From the NCBI GenBank assembly GCA_023424865.1, contig JAFADM010000576.1, forward strand, positions 1-22,023: a stretch of 22,023 nucleotides of DNA. Direction: 5' to 3'. Numbering within the stretch: position 1 is the first letter of the stretch; every line of letters starts with the position of its first letter. The notes under the pieces were generated by a model, which was given only the letters and a program-made list of their open reading frames with translations, was not told the DNA's origin and did not search any database. Position numbers and translations under genes: made by a program. This stretch comes from Bacillota bacterium (GTDB lineage Bacteria > Bacillota_A > Clostridia > DSM-8532). Below are positions 8,585 to 17,458 of the stretch, one piece after another.

Positions 8585-8601
8585 GCCTTAGTTCAGGCTT
8601 T
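8583..8601. terminator. Weak hairpin shared by two convergent stop codons
   Basis: AAGCCT (8583-8588) and AGGCTT (8595-8600) form a 6-pair stem around a 6-base loop. The stop codons of the convergent genes lie in its left arm and loop. Only a short pyrimidine-rich tail follows on the plus strand and nothing U-rich on the minus strand, so termination here is doubtful. Confidence 0.25.
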
Positions 8602-10429
8602 CTCCCTCCTTTGCTTCGATACGCACATAAACCGGACCTTCGGCAGCGGAGAAAAGTAAAAGAGCATACTCTCCGTTGCGGTTGGCCAAAAGGGAGGGCT
8701 CCTCGGCTGCGCTGCCGTTGGACTCATAAATCACCCGGAACCCATTTATAACATTTTCGGCTCTTGATCCTTTTTCTAAAGGAGTCACCGTCAATTGTCC
8801 CTGTTCCCGGCCATTAAAGCGGAACACAGGAACCTGCACAAGCACTTCCCTTGAAGGATCCTCAGGAAGGCTTCCGGTAAGGCGAAGGCCCCGGTGGCCG
8901 GATTCAAGCTGCCCCAGCTCAATTCTCTCGCTCACACAGCCGATACCGTCTATGGACTTAAAATACCAGTTTACCCTGAAGGAAACCAGCTTTTCCGAAA
9001 CCGTCTCCGTGATGAGCTCATGGCGTTCCACCTGAAGCTCGGATAAAAAGACGGGGCTTCCATCTTTTTTGCGAAAGCCGGTGGAGAGGGAGGCTGCCTT
9101 TATAGCCTGCCCGTAGCAATTGGTGTAATGGGGTTCGGAAGCGAAGGGCATGGACAGAATGTACTCCGTTGGAACACCCGCCATATGGCACCGTCCCAGA
9201 CCATTGGCATCATAGTGGGTATCCGCTTTTGTATCCACTTCCACGAAAACGCCTCCGCTATTGGCCATAATCTTATGAAAATGGGGCGGGGACTGCCAGA
9301 AAAATCCTCCGGTTTCCGCCGGACAGGGGCGCTCGCCCACGGTGTCGTCGGCAAACAGGTAGGCCAGATAAATAAAGCAGCCCAGGGTAATCATGTATTT
9401 CTTGTAATAGCCATAGCTCTCACAGCCATGGAGGGTATGAGGACTGTAAAAATTTTTTATGCTCTGGCAGCTCTCACTGTTCAGCCATCGGGTAACGGTG
9501 AGCGCCGCAAGCCTGGCTCCACGCTTGAATTTTTCAGCCTGGGGCCAGTTCTTTTCCCTGGCGTAACGGGAGGCTTCATATTCGAAATTGGCGGCAAGCA
9601 GAGCCTCGTTGAATAAAAATTGGTTGCTCCTGCCGCCATAGGGAAGCTCAAAACCTGTGGACTGGTTTTGAAGGGTAATCAGGGCGCTTTTTTTCAAATA
9701 TCCGTCCAGAACACCGGCATATTCACCCTGATAGCCGTAGTGAAGCATAATTTGAAACTGGCAGCGGGTAGTGACATCGTACAGCATGGGGCAATTGGGA
9801 TCTCTGTACATGCCGTTTTCATCAAATCTCTCAAGCTGAATGGGAAAGCAGGTGTTAAGATAGTCGGCTGTGCTACCCAGGCCCATTTTCTCTCTCAGCC
9901 ATTCTCCCGCCATATTATAAACATTAATATTATGGAGATGTTCATCGGGGATTCTTCCAGGAACAAAGTGGTACAAAGTCTGAGGATTGATGCGAGAGAG
10001 CCTTGGAAGCCACCGTGCCAAACCTGCTTTAATGTCAGCCGGAGACGCGCCTTCCGATCCGATTCCATCCTCTTTTACCACCGATGCGTCCATATTCTTT
10101 ATTTCCATGAGGCAAAGCATGATCTCTTTAACGGTGAAATCACTCAGAGTGTCGTCCTTTGCGAGAGTAAAGTGATTGACGCAGGCTTCCGTCATTTTAA
10201 GCCATAGCCCCAGGTATTCCCTTAGCCTGCCCCTGGCGATAAGAATTCCGATAATAGCCGTTATTCTGCCATACCAGTGAATGTCCTTAAGCGGCGTTTG
10301 TCCGTCCGGGGGCAGCTCGTTTTCAAGCTCCCTTTTGTCGTAGGCATGGACGGCCTTTTCCATAATGTCCAGATAAAAGGATTTTGTCAGCCCGGTGCTT
10401 TCGTACCGGGTGAAGCTTCTTTCTGTCAT
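8588..10429 (-). CDS. Unassigned 613-residue protein, candidate helical-barrel glycan lyase or hydrolase (cassette 2)
   Basis: The start at 10429 follows AAGGAGG by 10 bases; a longer in-frame ATG at 10471 has no such site. There is no signal peptide, so it is cytoplasmic. Residues 1-360 or so are rich in helices with recurrent aromatic residues, as in (alpha/alpha)-toroid enzymes. From about 390 the sequence turns beta-rich, which resembles the layout of heparinase II/III-like and alginate-lyase-like enzymes. Conserved-looking clusters are LPYGGRSNQFLFNEALLA (262-279), HTLHGCESYGYYKKY (331-345) and THYDANGLGRCH (404-415), with His, Tyr, Arg and Asn residues of the kind used by such lyases. 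I cannot name the family. It diverges from importer operon 2, in the place that the GH10 gene holds in cassette 1, which suggests action on the imported oligosaccharide. Confidence 0.8.
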   Translation of the reverse strand: MTERSFTRYESTGLTKSFYLDIMEKAVHAYDKRELENELPPDGQTPLKDIHWYGRITAIIGILIARGRLREYLGLWLKMTEACVNHFTLAKDDTLSDFTVKEIMLCLMEIKNMDASVVKEDGIGSEGASPADIKAGLARWLPRLSRINPQTLYHFVPGRIPDEHLHNINVYNMAGEWLREKMGLGSTADYLNTCFPIQLERFDENGMYRDPNCPMLYDVTTRCQFQIMLHYGYQGEYAGVLDGYLKKSALITLQNQSTGFELPYGGRSNQFLFNEALLAANFEYEASRYAREKNWPQAEKFKRGARLAALTVTRWLNSESCQSIKNFYSPHTLHGCESYGYYKKYMITLGCFIYLAYLFADDTVGERPCPAETGGFFWQSPPHFHKIMANSGGVFVEVDTKADTHYDANGLGRCHMAGVPTEYILSMPFASEPHYTNCYGQAIKAASLSTGFRKKDGSPVFLSELQVERHELITETVSEKLVSFRVNWYFKSIDGIGCVSERIELGQLESGHRGLRLTGSLPEDPSREVLVQVPVFRFNGREQGQLTVTPLEKGSRAENVINGFRVIYESNGSAAEEPSLLANRNGEYALLLFSAAEGPVYVRIEAKEGESLN

Positions 10430-10572
10430 GATGCGTATTCCTCCTTGCTGAATTTGCTGCCATTCTATCACTTCCGATTTAAGCAGGACAGACTTTCTAA
10501 GCTTTTGCCCAATGGAAATATATTTGTAAACCCCAATGTAAGGTTATGAAAACCAATCACAGATTTTGAAAA

Positions 10573-10602
10573 TTGACAGGGCGGAAAGGGGGCTTTTACA
10601 AT
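10573..10602 (+). promoter_or_regulatory. Promoter of importer operon 2
   Basis: A perfect -35 TTGACA (10573-10578), an 18-base spacer and a -10 TACAAT (10597-10602) that differs from consensus at one base. Transcription would start near 10609, leaving a leader of about 44 bases before the permease ATG. It is stronger than the promoter candidates seen in cassette 1. Confidence 0.65.
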
Positions 10603-10652
10603 GAAATCAAATCACGGAGCAAGCCTCCGAAAGATAAAAGGTTGGGCATCAC

Positions 10653-11546
10653 ATGATCGCAAAAATAGCCAGGAAAAAGACCCTGTATCTTCTTACTCTG
10701 CCTGTTGTTCTTTATTACCTTATTTTCCACTACATACCTATGTTCGGCATTGTCATAGCCTTTAAAACCTACAATCCCATTCTCGGCTTCTTCGCAAGCC
10801 CATGGACCGGCTTTAACCATTTTATCAGTTTCTTTCAAAGCATGTACTTTTCCAGGGTGGTTAAAAACACGCTGCTCATCAATTTCCTCCAGCTTGTTTT
10901 TGCCTTTCCCGCGCCTATTCTTCTTGCTCTGTTCCTCAATGAGCTGAAAAGTGAAAGCTTTAAAAGACTGGTACAGACGGTTACTTATCTGCCACATTTC
11001 ATTTCCCTCATTGTCATTTGCGGCATGGTAGTGGATTTTGTAGCCAAAAACGGTGTCATCAACGATGTCGTTGTACTTTTGGGAGGGGAAAGGGCAAACC
11101 TTCTTCTCAATGAAACCTATTACCGGCAGGTGTATCTTATTTCAGGCATCTGGCAGTCCATCGGATGGGGCTCCATCATTTACCTGGCCGCTCTGGCAGG
11201 TATTAATTCCGAACTGTATGAAGCTGCGGAAATTGACGGGGCCGGCCGGTTAAAAAAGTGCTTCCATGTCACCCTGCCCGGTATTGTGCCAACCATTGTG
11301 GTCATGCTTATTCTTCAAATCGGGAGCATGATGAGCGAAGGCCCGGAAAAAACCCTTCTTCTTTATAACCCCACCAATTACGAGGTATCCGATCTCATTT
11401 CCACCTTTGTTTACCGAAAAGGCCTTATTGAAAATAATTTCAGCTACAGCGCGGCGGTGGGCCTTTTTAATTCGGCTATTAACTTTACCCTGCTTGTTGC
11501 GGCCAACAAAGCAAGCCGGAGCCTTACGGACAACGGCTTGTGGTGA
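10653..11546 (+). CDS. lplB: ABC sugar transporter permease, LplB type (cassette 2)
   Basis: A 297-residue membrane protein clearly homologous to the permease at 1938-2915 over its whole length. Shared landmarks are the first membrane segment ending in a YxPxxGI motif (YIPMFGIVIAFK here), the TYLPHFIS segment and the ATPase-docking loop YEAAEIDGAGRLKKCFHVTL at about 189-208. Its N-terminus is shorter than that of the cassette 1 copy because the extra charged leader is missing. The ribosome site is weak (AAAAGG, about 11 bases before the ATG). It is the first gene of importer operon 2, directly behind a strong promoter. With the YtcP-type partner it forms the channel; the ATPase must come from elsewhere. 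Confidence 0.92.
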   Translation: MIAKIARKKTLYLLTLPVVLYYLIFHYIPMFGIVIAFKTYNPILGFFASPWTGFNHFISFFQSMYFSRVVKNTLLINFLQLVFAFPAPILLALFLNELKSESFKRLVQTVTYLPHFISLIVICGMVVDFVAKNGVINDVVVLLGGERANLLLNETYYRQVYLISGIWQSIGWGSIIYLAALAGINSELYEAAEIDGAGRLKKCFHVTLPGIVPTIVVMLILQIGSMMSEGPEKTLLLYNPTNYEVSDLISTFVYRKGLIENNFSYSAAVGLFNSAINFTLLVAANKASRSLTDNGLW

Positions 11547-11599
11547 CAAAGGCGCAGGAATCGGCGGCACATTAAATTAATACAAAGGCGGTAACGGCA

Positions 11600-12478
11600 A
11601 TGATTAAAAAAAGCAATAGCGAAAGGCTCTTTGACGGCTTGAACGTTATTGGAATGATTCTCCTGATGGCGGTAACCCTCTATCCCTTTATGCATGTTGT
11701 GTTTGCTTCCTTAAGCGAGCCTTCACGGCTGGTTAAGCATACGGGCCTTCTTCTTTATCCTCTGGGATTTACGCTGGAAGGCTATAAGCTGGTTTTATCG
11801 GATCCCAACGTGCTGACAGGCTATAAAAACACCCTTATGTATGTGGTGTTGGGAACAGGCGTAAACCTTGTTATGACAAGCATCGCCGCTTTCACCTTAT
11901 CCCGCAGGAATTTTCCCATAAATAAAATTATTTTTAAATTTATCGTATTTACCATGTTTTTCGGCGGTGGACTCATCCCCAATTACCTTGTGGTATCAAC
12001 TCTGGGCCTTAGAAACAGTATTTTTGCAATCATACTTCCCGGAGCCATCAGTACCTGGAACCTTATCATCATGCGGAATTCCTTTCTCTCCATCCCCGAA
12101 AGCTTTGAGGAGTCGGCCTATATGGACGGAGCGGGAGATTTAACCGTCCTGCTGAAAATCATACTGCCCCTGTCCAAAGCCATGCTGGCTGTAATGACTC
12201 TTTTTTACGGCATCGGCCACTGGAATTCCTGGTTTTCGGCAGCCATCTATTTATCGGATAAATCCAAATACCCTCTTCAGCTCTTCCTGCGTGAAATCCT
12301 CATTATCAACAACACCCAGGAGCTGACCGCCGATGTGTCCGAAATGGACCGGCTGGGGATTGACAAAATTATACAGTACGCCACCATTATGGTTGCCACT
12401 CTGCCCATTCTTCTTCTGTATCCGTTCCTGCAAAAGCACTTTACCAAAGGAGTGCTGGTAGGTGGAATAAAAGGTTAG
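11600..12478 (+). CDS. ytcP: ABC sugar transporter permease, YtcP type (cassette 2)
   Basis: A 292-residue partner permease. The N-terminal pattern AVTLYPFMHVVFASLSEPSR, the FTMFFGGGLIPNYLV segment and the C-terminal ending HFTKGVLVGGIKG match the YtcP group and the copy at 2927-3856. The ATPase-docking loop is the variant ESAYMDGAGDLTVLLKIILP at about 171-190, with Ser in place of the first Ala of EAA. The ATG is preceded by AAAGGCGG about 10 bases upstream. The gene starts 53 bases after the LplB-type gene and ends 25 bases before the lipoprotein gene, so all three should share one transcript. Confidence 0.92.
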   Translation: MIKKSNSERLFDGLNVIGMILLMAVTLYPFMHVVFASLSEPSRLVKHTGLLLYPLGFTLEGYKLVLSDPNVLTGYKNTLMYVVLGTGVNLVMTSIAAFTLSRRNFPINKIIFKFIVFTMFFGGGLIPNYLVVSTLGLRNSIFAIILPGAISTWNLIIMRNSFLSIPESFEESAYMDGAGDLTVLLKIILPLSKAMLAVMTLFYGIGHWNSWFSAAIYLSDKSKYPLQLFLREILIINNTQELTADVSEMDRLGIDKIIQYATIMVATLPILLLYPFLQKHFTKGVLVGGIKG

Positions 12479-12503
12479 CCAAAAAAGCAAGGAGGAATCT
12501 TAA

Positions 12504-14156
12504 ATGAAGAGTGTATTCAAGAAAAGAACGCAGGGAAAAAAGGGCGTTGCGGCCCTAATCCTGGCCGCAGCTCTGCTTGCGGGATGCGGGGGCAATTCAC
12601 CGTCGCCGGTTTCACCCCAAACCGATTCCCAGGGTCAGACACCCTCACAGGCTTCCCCGTCAGGGTCGGCTCAGGCGGAGGAAAGCTTTTATCCTGTCAG
12701 CAAGGATAAAATAACGGTGACTTATTGGGTGCCCCTCCACAACAACGCGGCCAAGGCTGTGGGCAATTACGGGGAGATAGAGTATTATAAACGGCTGGAG
12801 GAGCTGACCAATGTCCATATTGAGTTTACCCATCCTGCGGCCGGGCAGGAAAAGGAGCTGTTCAACCTCATGATAGCGTCAAGGGAGCTTCCCGATATTG
12901 TGGAAGGCGGTTGGGGAAACTATGGCGGGAGCATTTACAAGGCCTATGACGACGGTCTCATAGTCTCCCTCAACAGCCTCCTTGACGAGTACGCGCCTCA
13001 TTTCAGAGATTTTATCACCGCGGATCCTGAAATCGAAAAGCTGATGCGGAATGACGACGGTCAAATTCTGGCTTTCACCCAGGTGAGAACCGTGAAAACC
13101 GCCAGCCAGGGGCCTGTTGTAAGAAAGGACTGGCTGGATGAGCTGGGCCTGCCCGTGCCCGAAACCCTTGACGACTGGCATGCCATGCTCACGGCCTTCA
13201 AGGAACAGAAGAAGGCGCCGATTCCCTTTATCGGCGACAAGGGCTTTATTGATAATACGGCCTTTCTGGGGGCTTACGGCATCGGCGGCACCTTCTACGT
13301 GGAAAACGGCGAGGTGCGCTACGGCAAGCTCCAGCCCGAATACAGGGAATACCTGAAGCTCATTAATCAATGGTATGAGGAGGGCTTAATCGATCCCGAA
13401 TTTGCCAGCAATACAACCAAGACCATTGACGCCAAGTTTACCACTGACGAGGTTGGATCCTATTTCGGCTACCTGGGCGGCGGCTTTACCAATTATCTTA
13501 ACCTTTACAGGGACAGCAATCCCAATTTCAATATTGAAGGCGTTCCTTATCCCGTTTTAAACAAGGGAGACGTCCGGGATTTCGGAAATTTCTACGATTA
13601 TACGGGCTTAAGCGGCGGCGCGGCCATATCGTCAACCAGCAAATACGCAAAGGAAATAGCCAAAATGTTCGATTACCATTATACGGAGCAGGGAATTCTT
13701 GAAGGGAATTTCGGCTATGAGGGAGTAACCTATGAGTTGGTTGACGGGAAACCCGTGCTCAGCGACACGGTGCTTAAAAATCCCGAGGGCCTGTCCTACA
13801 CCCATGTGATGTCCAAATACAACAGAGCTTCGGCCAATGGCATCACCGAGTATTCCTACGACTATTTTTTGCAGGTGCTCTCCTTCCGCCAGCAAAAGGA
13901 AGCTCTTGCCCTGTGGAGTACGGTTCAAAAGACCAAAGCTCTGCCAACCTTAAGCTTTACAAGCGAGGAAACGGAGATAACCTCCCAGAAGCTTTCCGAA
14001 ATCAATACCTATAACGATGAAATGATTATTCAGTTTGTCATGGGCAAAACCTCCCTTGACAAATACGACAGCTATGTGGAGCAGCTTGACAAGCTGGGCA
14101 TTCAGGAGGTGCTCAAGGTATACCAGCAGGCTTACGAACGGTTCCTGAAAAGGTAA
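12504..14156 (+). CDS. Extracellular solute-binding lipoprotein, LipO/YtcQ type (cassette 2)
   Basis: A 550-residue binding protein. An AAGGAGG site 8 bases before the ATG fixes the start. The signal peptide ends in the strong lipobox LLAGC (Cys28) and is followed by a Ser/Pro/Gln-rich linker to about residue 55. The mature protein begins with ITVTYWVPLHNN and has YYKRLEELTNVHIEF and LFNLMIASRELPDIVEGG, the same landmarks as the cassette 1 protein, but the remainder differs enough that a different ligand is likely. The ligand itself cannot be read from the sequence. Its operon partners are the two permeases just upstream. Confidence 0.93.
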   Translation: MKSVFKKRTQGKKGVAALILAAALLAGCGGNSPSPVSPQTDSQGQTPSQASPSGSAQAEESFYPVSKDKITVTYWVPLHNNAAKAVGNYGEIEYYKRLEELTNVHIEFTHPAAGQEKELFNLMIASRELPDIVEGGWGNYGGSIYKAYDDGLIVSLNSLLDEYAPHFRDFITADPEIEKLMRNDDGQILAFTQVRTVKTASQGPVVRKDWLDELGLPVPETLDDWHAMLTAFKEQKKAPIPFIGDKGFIDNTAFLGAYGIGGTFYVENGEVRYGKLQPEYREYLKLINQWYEEGLIDPEFASNTTKTIDAKFTTDEVGSYFGYLGGGFTNYLNLYRDSNPNFNIEGVPYPVLNKGDVRDFGNFYDYTGLSGGAAISSTSKYAKEIAKMFDYHYTEQGILEGNFGYEGVTYELVDGKPVLSDTVLKNPEGLSYTHVMSKYNRASANGITEYSYDYFLQVLSFRQQKEALALWSTVQKTKALPTLSFTSEETEITSQKLSEINTYNDEMIIQFVMGKTSLDKYDSYVEQLDKLGIQEVLKVYQQAYERFLKR

Positions 14157-14248
14157 AGGCAAGGTGCAAGACCAATATGAAAGCCGAAGAAAAAGGCCGG
14201 GATAGAAGGCCTTGGGACAAAATGCCATATAAATAGCAAGCTCATGCC

Positions 14249-14274
14249 TGGCCGCCGGATTTTTCCGGCGGCCA
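14249..14274 (+). other. Strong GC-rich hairpin between binding-protein and regulator genes
   Basis: TGGCCGCCGGA (14249-14259) and TCCGGCGGCCA (14264-14274) are perfect complements, giving an 11-pair stem with a TTTT loop. No T-run follows (ATCGGGCATT), so it is not a standard intrinsic terminator. It may protect the 3' end of the importer mRNA or lower expression of the regulator. The cassette 1 terminator sits at the equivalent place. Confidence 0.55.
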
Positions 14275-14314
14275 ATCGGGCATTACGGGAAGAGCTTACG
14301 AGAGGGGCGGAATC

Positions 14315-16636
14315 ATGCCGGAAACCAAGAAGAGGGGAAAAACCAGAGGCCTTTTTATGTCCTGGTTTTTTTCCTATACCATAATCATCATTCAATGCGT
14401 GCTCTTAAGCGCAATTGTTTATGCCCACTCCCTGAAAACGGTGGAGGACGGCTTGAAAAAAACCAATGAGGCCATGCTGCAGCAGGTAAGGCTCACCATG
14501 GATTCCTATCTCAAGGATGTGACGGAGCTCATGCTCAGCATGTCCCTGAATACGCCCTTCAATTTCTTTGCTTCCAAGGAAAAGCCCTTTGACACCCATG
14601 ATTCCTTTACCATGCTTGAAATGTACAAGGATCTGAAGGCCTATAAAATCAGCAACGGCCTGGTAAAAAGCCTCTACCTTTATTATCCCAATTCGGATAC
14701 CTGCATTACCGAGGACGGTATTTTTACGGCCCGGCAGCTTTACAAATCGGAGTACGCCGAAAGCGGCGTCGGCTACGACACCTTTGCAGAAATGCTGACG
14801 GAATACGCCAATAACGATTTCCACATTGTCGAATTCAATCCCTTTTCCGGCGCGGAAGGAGCTGCAGCGCAAAAACGGGTGTTTTTCCGGCAAACCCTGC
14901 CCCTTAACGGTACGGCTCCGAGAATAGGCAATATGCTTATGCTTCTGGATGAGGAAAAACTCAAAAGCGTTATTCGCAAGGTCAACAATGAATACATTGA
15001 CGGTGTGGCGGTAACCGATTCCAGAGGCTATGTGATTTTTGGAACAGGAAGCGGGGAGAGCCTTGAACACTATGCGGCGGGGGGATCGGGGGAGAAGGGA
15101 ACCAGCTTTGTGGAGCTTGAGAAAAGAACGCTGTATGCCACTCATATTCAGTCCAACATCAATGGCTGGCAGTATGTTATGCTGGTGTCCCCGGATCTTT
15201 ATACGGAAAAGCTCCACAGCGTCAGGGGCTACATGGCGCTGGCCTTAGTGGCCTGCCTCATACTTGGCGGGGTTTTGTCCTATTACTTCTCCTACAAAAA
15301 TTATTATCCCGTAAAGCAAACCCTGAAGCTTCTTTCCGACAAAACGGGAGCGGTTTCCTCCGAGCTTCCCTACAAGGAATATAAAATCATCAGCCATTCC
15401 ATCCATACGGCCATGGCAGAGAAGGAAAGGCTTCAGGAACGCCTGGCAAAGCAGAACAATCTTTTGCGTGAAAATCTCATCTACAAGCTTTTAAGAGGCT
15501 ATGGAGACAGCGCGGTGCCCTCGGAGGAGGCCATGCAATATTTTGAGATCCGGTTTTCTACGGCGTTTTTTCTTGTTGCCGTCTACAAAATCAGCCATTA
15601 CGGGATTTTTTCCGTAAATCTGGAGGAGGAACGGCTTATTAAGTTTGTGGTAGCCAGAGCCAGCGATGAAATCCTGCAGGAGGAAAATGAAAGCTATACC
15701 ATTGAAATTGACAATATGATTGTCTCCCTCATTTGTCTGAGGGAAGGAAAGCCGGAACAGGGCTATGAGGCTGTAAAAAAGAGCTTGGAGCGTGTGAGGG
15801 AGCTTTTGAAGGATCATTTTGAGCTTAAGGTGGAGGCTGTTTTGAGTACCGTCCACCAGGAAAAAACGGGAATTGCCGAAGCCTTTTATGAAGCCCTTGA
15901 AATTATGGAGTACAGAGCCGTATCGGGGGTTGACGCCGTTGTTTGCCGCGAGGATATACCCGGACCCTACAACGGCTACCGTGCCTATGTTTACAGCATT
16001 GAACAGGAGCAGAGGCTCATAAACCATATTAAGGCGGATAATATGGAAAGCGCCCAAAAAGAGCTTCTCGGCATTATTCATTCCAATATGAACATGCCCC
16101 TGCCCCTGCTGCGCTTAATGATTATGGACCTGATAAGCACCATGATTAAAGCCATTAATGAGCTTGAGCTTTACTACGGCGAGGAATTTATAAAAAACCT
16201 GGATCCGGTGGAAACCCTTCTTAAATGCCATAACATTATTGAAATGAAAACCGTTATGCTTAACTATCTTGAAAGCTTTCACCACTTTATTTCCCAGAAG
16301 AAAAAAAGCCATAACAAGGATCTGAAGAATAAGCTGGTGGCATTTATAGCCCAGAATTTTACCGATTCCAATTTAAATATTGAAACCACAGCCGGGCATT
16401 TCAACATGAATCCCATTTATATTTCACGGTTTTTTAAGGAACAGATGGGAGAGAGCATGCTGGATTACATTAACCGGAAAAAAATTGAAAAGGCCAAGGG
16501 CCTTCTGGCCGATGAACGCCTGGGAGTGGGCGATATTGCGGGCATGTGCGGTTTTAGCAGCCATACGACCTTTATACGGGCTTTCAAAAAAGCGGAGGGC
16601 CTGACGCCCACCCAATACAGGGAAATTGTAGGGTGA
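14315..16636 (+). CDS. Membrane-spanning AraC-family regulator, YesS/YtdP type (cassette 2)
   Basis: A 773-residue one-component regulator with membrane segments at about 14-38 (FFSYTIIIIQCVLLSAIVYA) and 306-326 (ALVACLILGGVLSYYF) enclosing an outside sensor region. Residues 671-770 form the AraC-type DNA-binding domain, with NIETTAGHFNMNPIYISRFF in the first helix-turn-helix and MCGFSSHTTFIRAFKK followed by TPTQYR in the second. GAGAGGGGCGG precedes the ATG. It has the same layout as the regulator at 5782-8031, but the sensor regions are only weakly alike by eye, so different signals are likely. By position it should control importer operon 2 and the enzyme at 8588-10429, which is inference. 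Confidence 0.9.
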   Translation: MPETKKRGKTRGLFMSWFFSYTIIIIQCVLLSAIVYAHSLKTVEDGLKKTNEAMLQQVRLTMDSYLKDVTELMLSMSLNTPFNFFASKEKPFDTHDSFTMLEMYKDLKAYKISNGLVKSLYLYYPNSDTCITEDGIFTARQLYKSEYAESGVGYDTFAEMLTEYANNDFHIVEFNPFSGAEGAAAQKRVFFRQTLPLNGTAPRIGNMLMLLDEEKLKSVIRKVNNEYIDGVAVTDSRGYVIFGTGSGESLEHYAAGGSGEKGTSFVELEKRTLYATHIQSNINGWQYVMLVSPDLYTEKLHSVRGYMALALVACLILGGVLSYYFSYKNYYPVKQTLKLLSDKTGAVSSELPYKEYKIISHSIHTAMAEKERLQERLAKQNNLLRENLIYKLLRGYGDSAVPSEEAMQYFEIRFSTAFFLVAVYKISHYGIFSVNLEEERLIKFVVARASDEILQEENESYTIEIDNMIVSLICLREGKPEQGYEAVKKSLERVRELLKDHFELKVEAVLSTVHQEKTGIAEAFYEALEIMEYRAVSGVDAVVCREDIPGPYNGYRAYVYSIEQEQRLINHIKADNMESAQKELLGIIHSNMNMPLPLLRLMIMDLISTMIKAINELELYYGEEFIKNLDPVETLLKCHNIIEMKTVMLNYLESFHHFISQKKKSHNKDLKNKLVAFIAQNFTDSNLNIETTAGHFNMNPIYISRFFKEQMGESMLDYINRKKIEKAKGLLADERLGVGDIAGMCGFSSHTTFIRAFKKAEGLTPTQYREIVG

Positions 16637-16767
16637 GCTTGATATACCCCTTTAGATAACGTATGGCTATAACGGAGAATTCCTCCCTTGGAACGACCTG
16701 TTTATGGTATAAAAGAAGAGGACTTTATTACTGGCAATGCCTGTATTGAACAGAGAGGGGATAGAAA

Positions 16768-17430
16768 ATGCTGGATGATAAGGGGTTTGATTCCTGGTCC
16801 TGGGACTATGATGAGAGTGTGAGAAGAAGTGAGGATAACGATGAATACCCTTTTGCCGGATACGGCAGGGTACTGGGATTCATCTACAATAAACTGCGGG
16901 AACGGAATAGGGCCGGTCATGAAAGCACAAAGCGCAATAGGGAGAGAAGTGTTCTGGATATCGGCGTCGGTACGGGGCTTCTCACCGCAAGGCTGTACGA
17001 GGACGGTTACACTGTAACCGGGATGGATTTTTCAGAGGCCATGATTAAAATCGCAGAAAAGAAAATGCCGGAAGCCCGATTCATAAAATGGGACTTTTCA
17101 CAAGGGCTGCCAAAGGAGCTGGAGGAAAGCCGGTTTGATTTTATTGTGAGTACTTATGCCCTCCACCATTTGGGGGACAGCGAAAAGATTGTTTTTCTCA
17201 ACAGCCTTAAAAGCTATTTGAAGCCCGGGGGGATTATCCTTATAGGGGATGTTTCCTTTGAAACCCGAGAAAGGCTTGAGGCCTGCAGAAAGAAATACGC
17301 TCCGGACTGGGATGAGGACGAGTACTATTTCGTTTACAATGAAATAAAGGAAGCTCTTGAATTTAAAAGCAAAGACTATATGCCCCTTTCTCATTGTGGG
17401 GGCGTCCTCGTCCTTTCCCAGGCCGGATGA
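16768..17430 (+). CDS. Class I SAM-dependent methyltransferase
   Basis: A 220-residue soluble protein. The SAM-binding motif I is VLDIGVGTGLL (62-72), followed by the acidic end of strand 2 in VTGMDFSEAM (83-92), a D-F pair in KWDFSQGLP (107-115) and the motif IV region FDFIVSTYALHH (123-134). The opening FDSWSWDYDESV resembles the YrrT-like group of small methyltransferases, whose substrates are mostly uncertain. AGAGGGGA lies about 7 bases upstream of the ATG. It stands alone: the regulator before it ends 131 bases earlier and the genes after it converge. No firm promoter was found; TTGGAA (16688) and TATAAA (16708) are only 14 bases apart, too close for a standard promoter. The methyl acceptor is unknown. 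Confidence 0.87.
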   Translation: MLDDKGFDSWSWDYDESVRRSEDNDEYPFAGYGRVLGFIYNKLRERNRAGHESTKRNRERSVLDIGVGTGLLTARLYEDGYTVTGMDFSEAMIKIAEKKMPEARFIKWDFSQGLPKELEESRFDFIVSTYALHHLGDSEKIVFLNSLKSYLKPGGIILIGDVSFETRERLEACRKKYAPDWDEDEYYFVYNEIKEALEFKSKDYMPLSHCGGVLVLSQAG

Positions 17431-17458
17431 TTCCTGAAATCAATGACTTTTAATGCCC

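Noticed and set aside
9128..10207. Two rightward open frames of 162 and 195 codons
   Set aside because: Both are antisense to the 613-residue enzyme candidate, whose frame has a good ribosome site and protein-like composition.
10508..10557. Repeated CCCAATG/CCAAT motifs upstream of importer operon 2
   Set aside because: Only 5 to 7 bases are shared and spacing is uneven (24 and 21); too weak to call as regulator sites.
14405..15217. Leftward open frame of 270 codons
   Set aside because: It is antisense to the sensor region of the cassette 2 regulator, with no recognisable domain or ribosome site.
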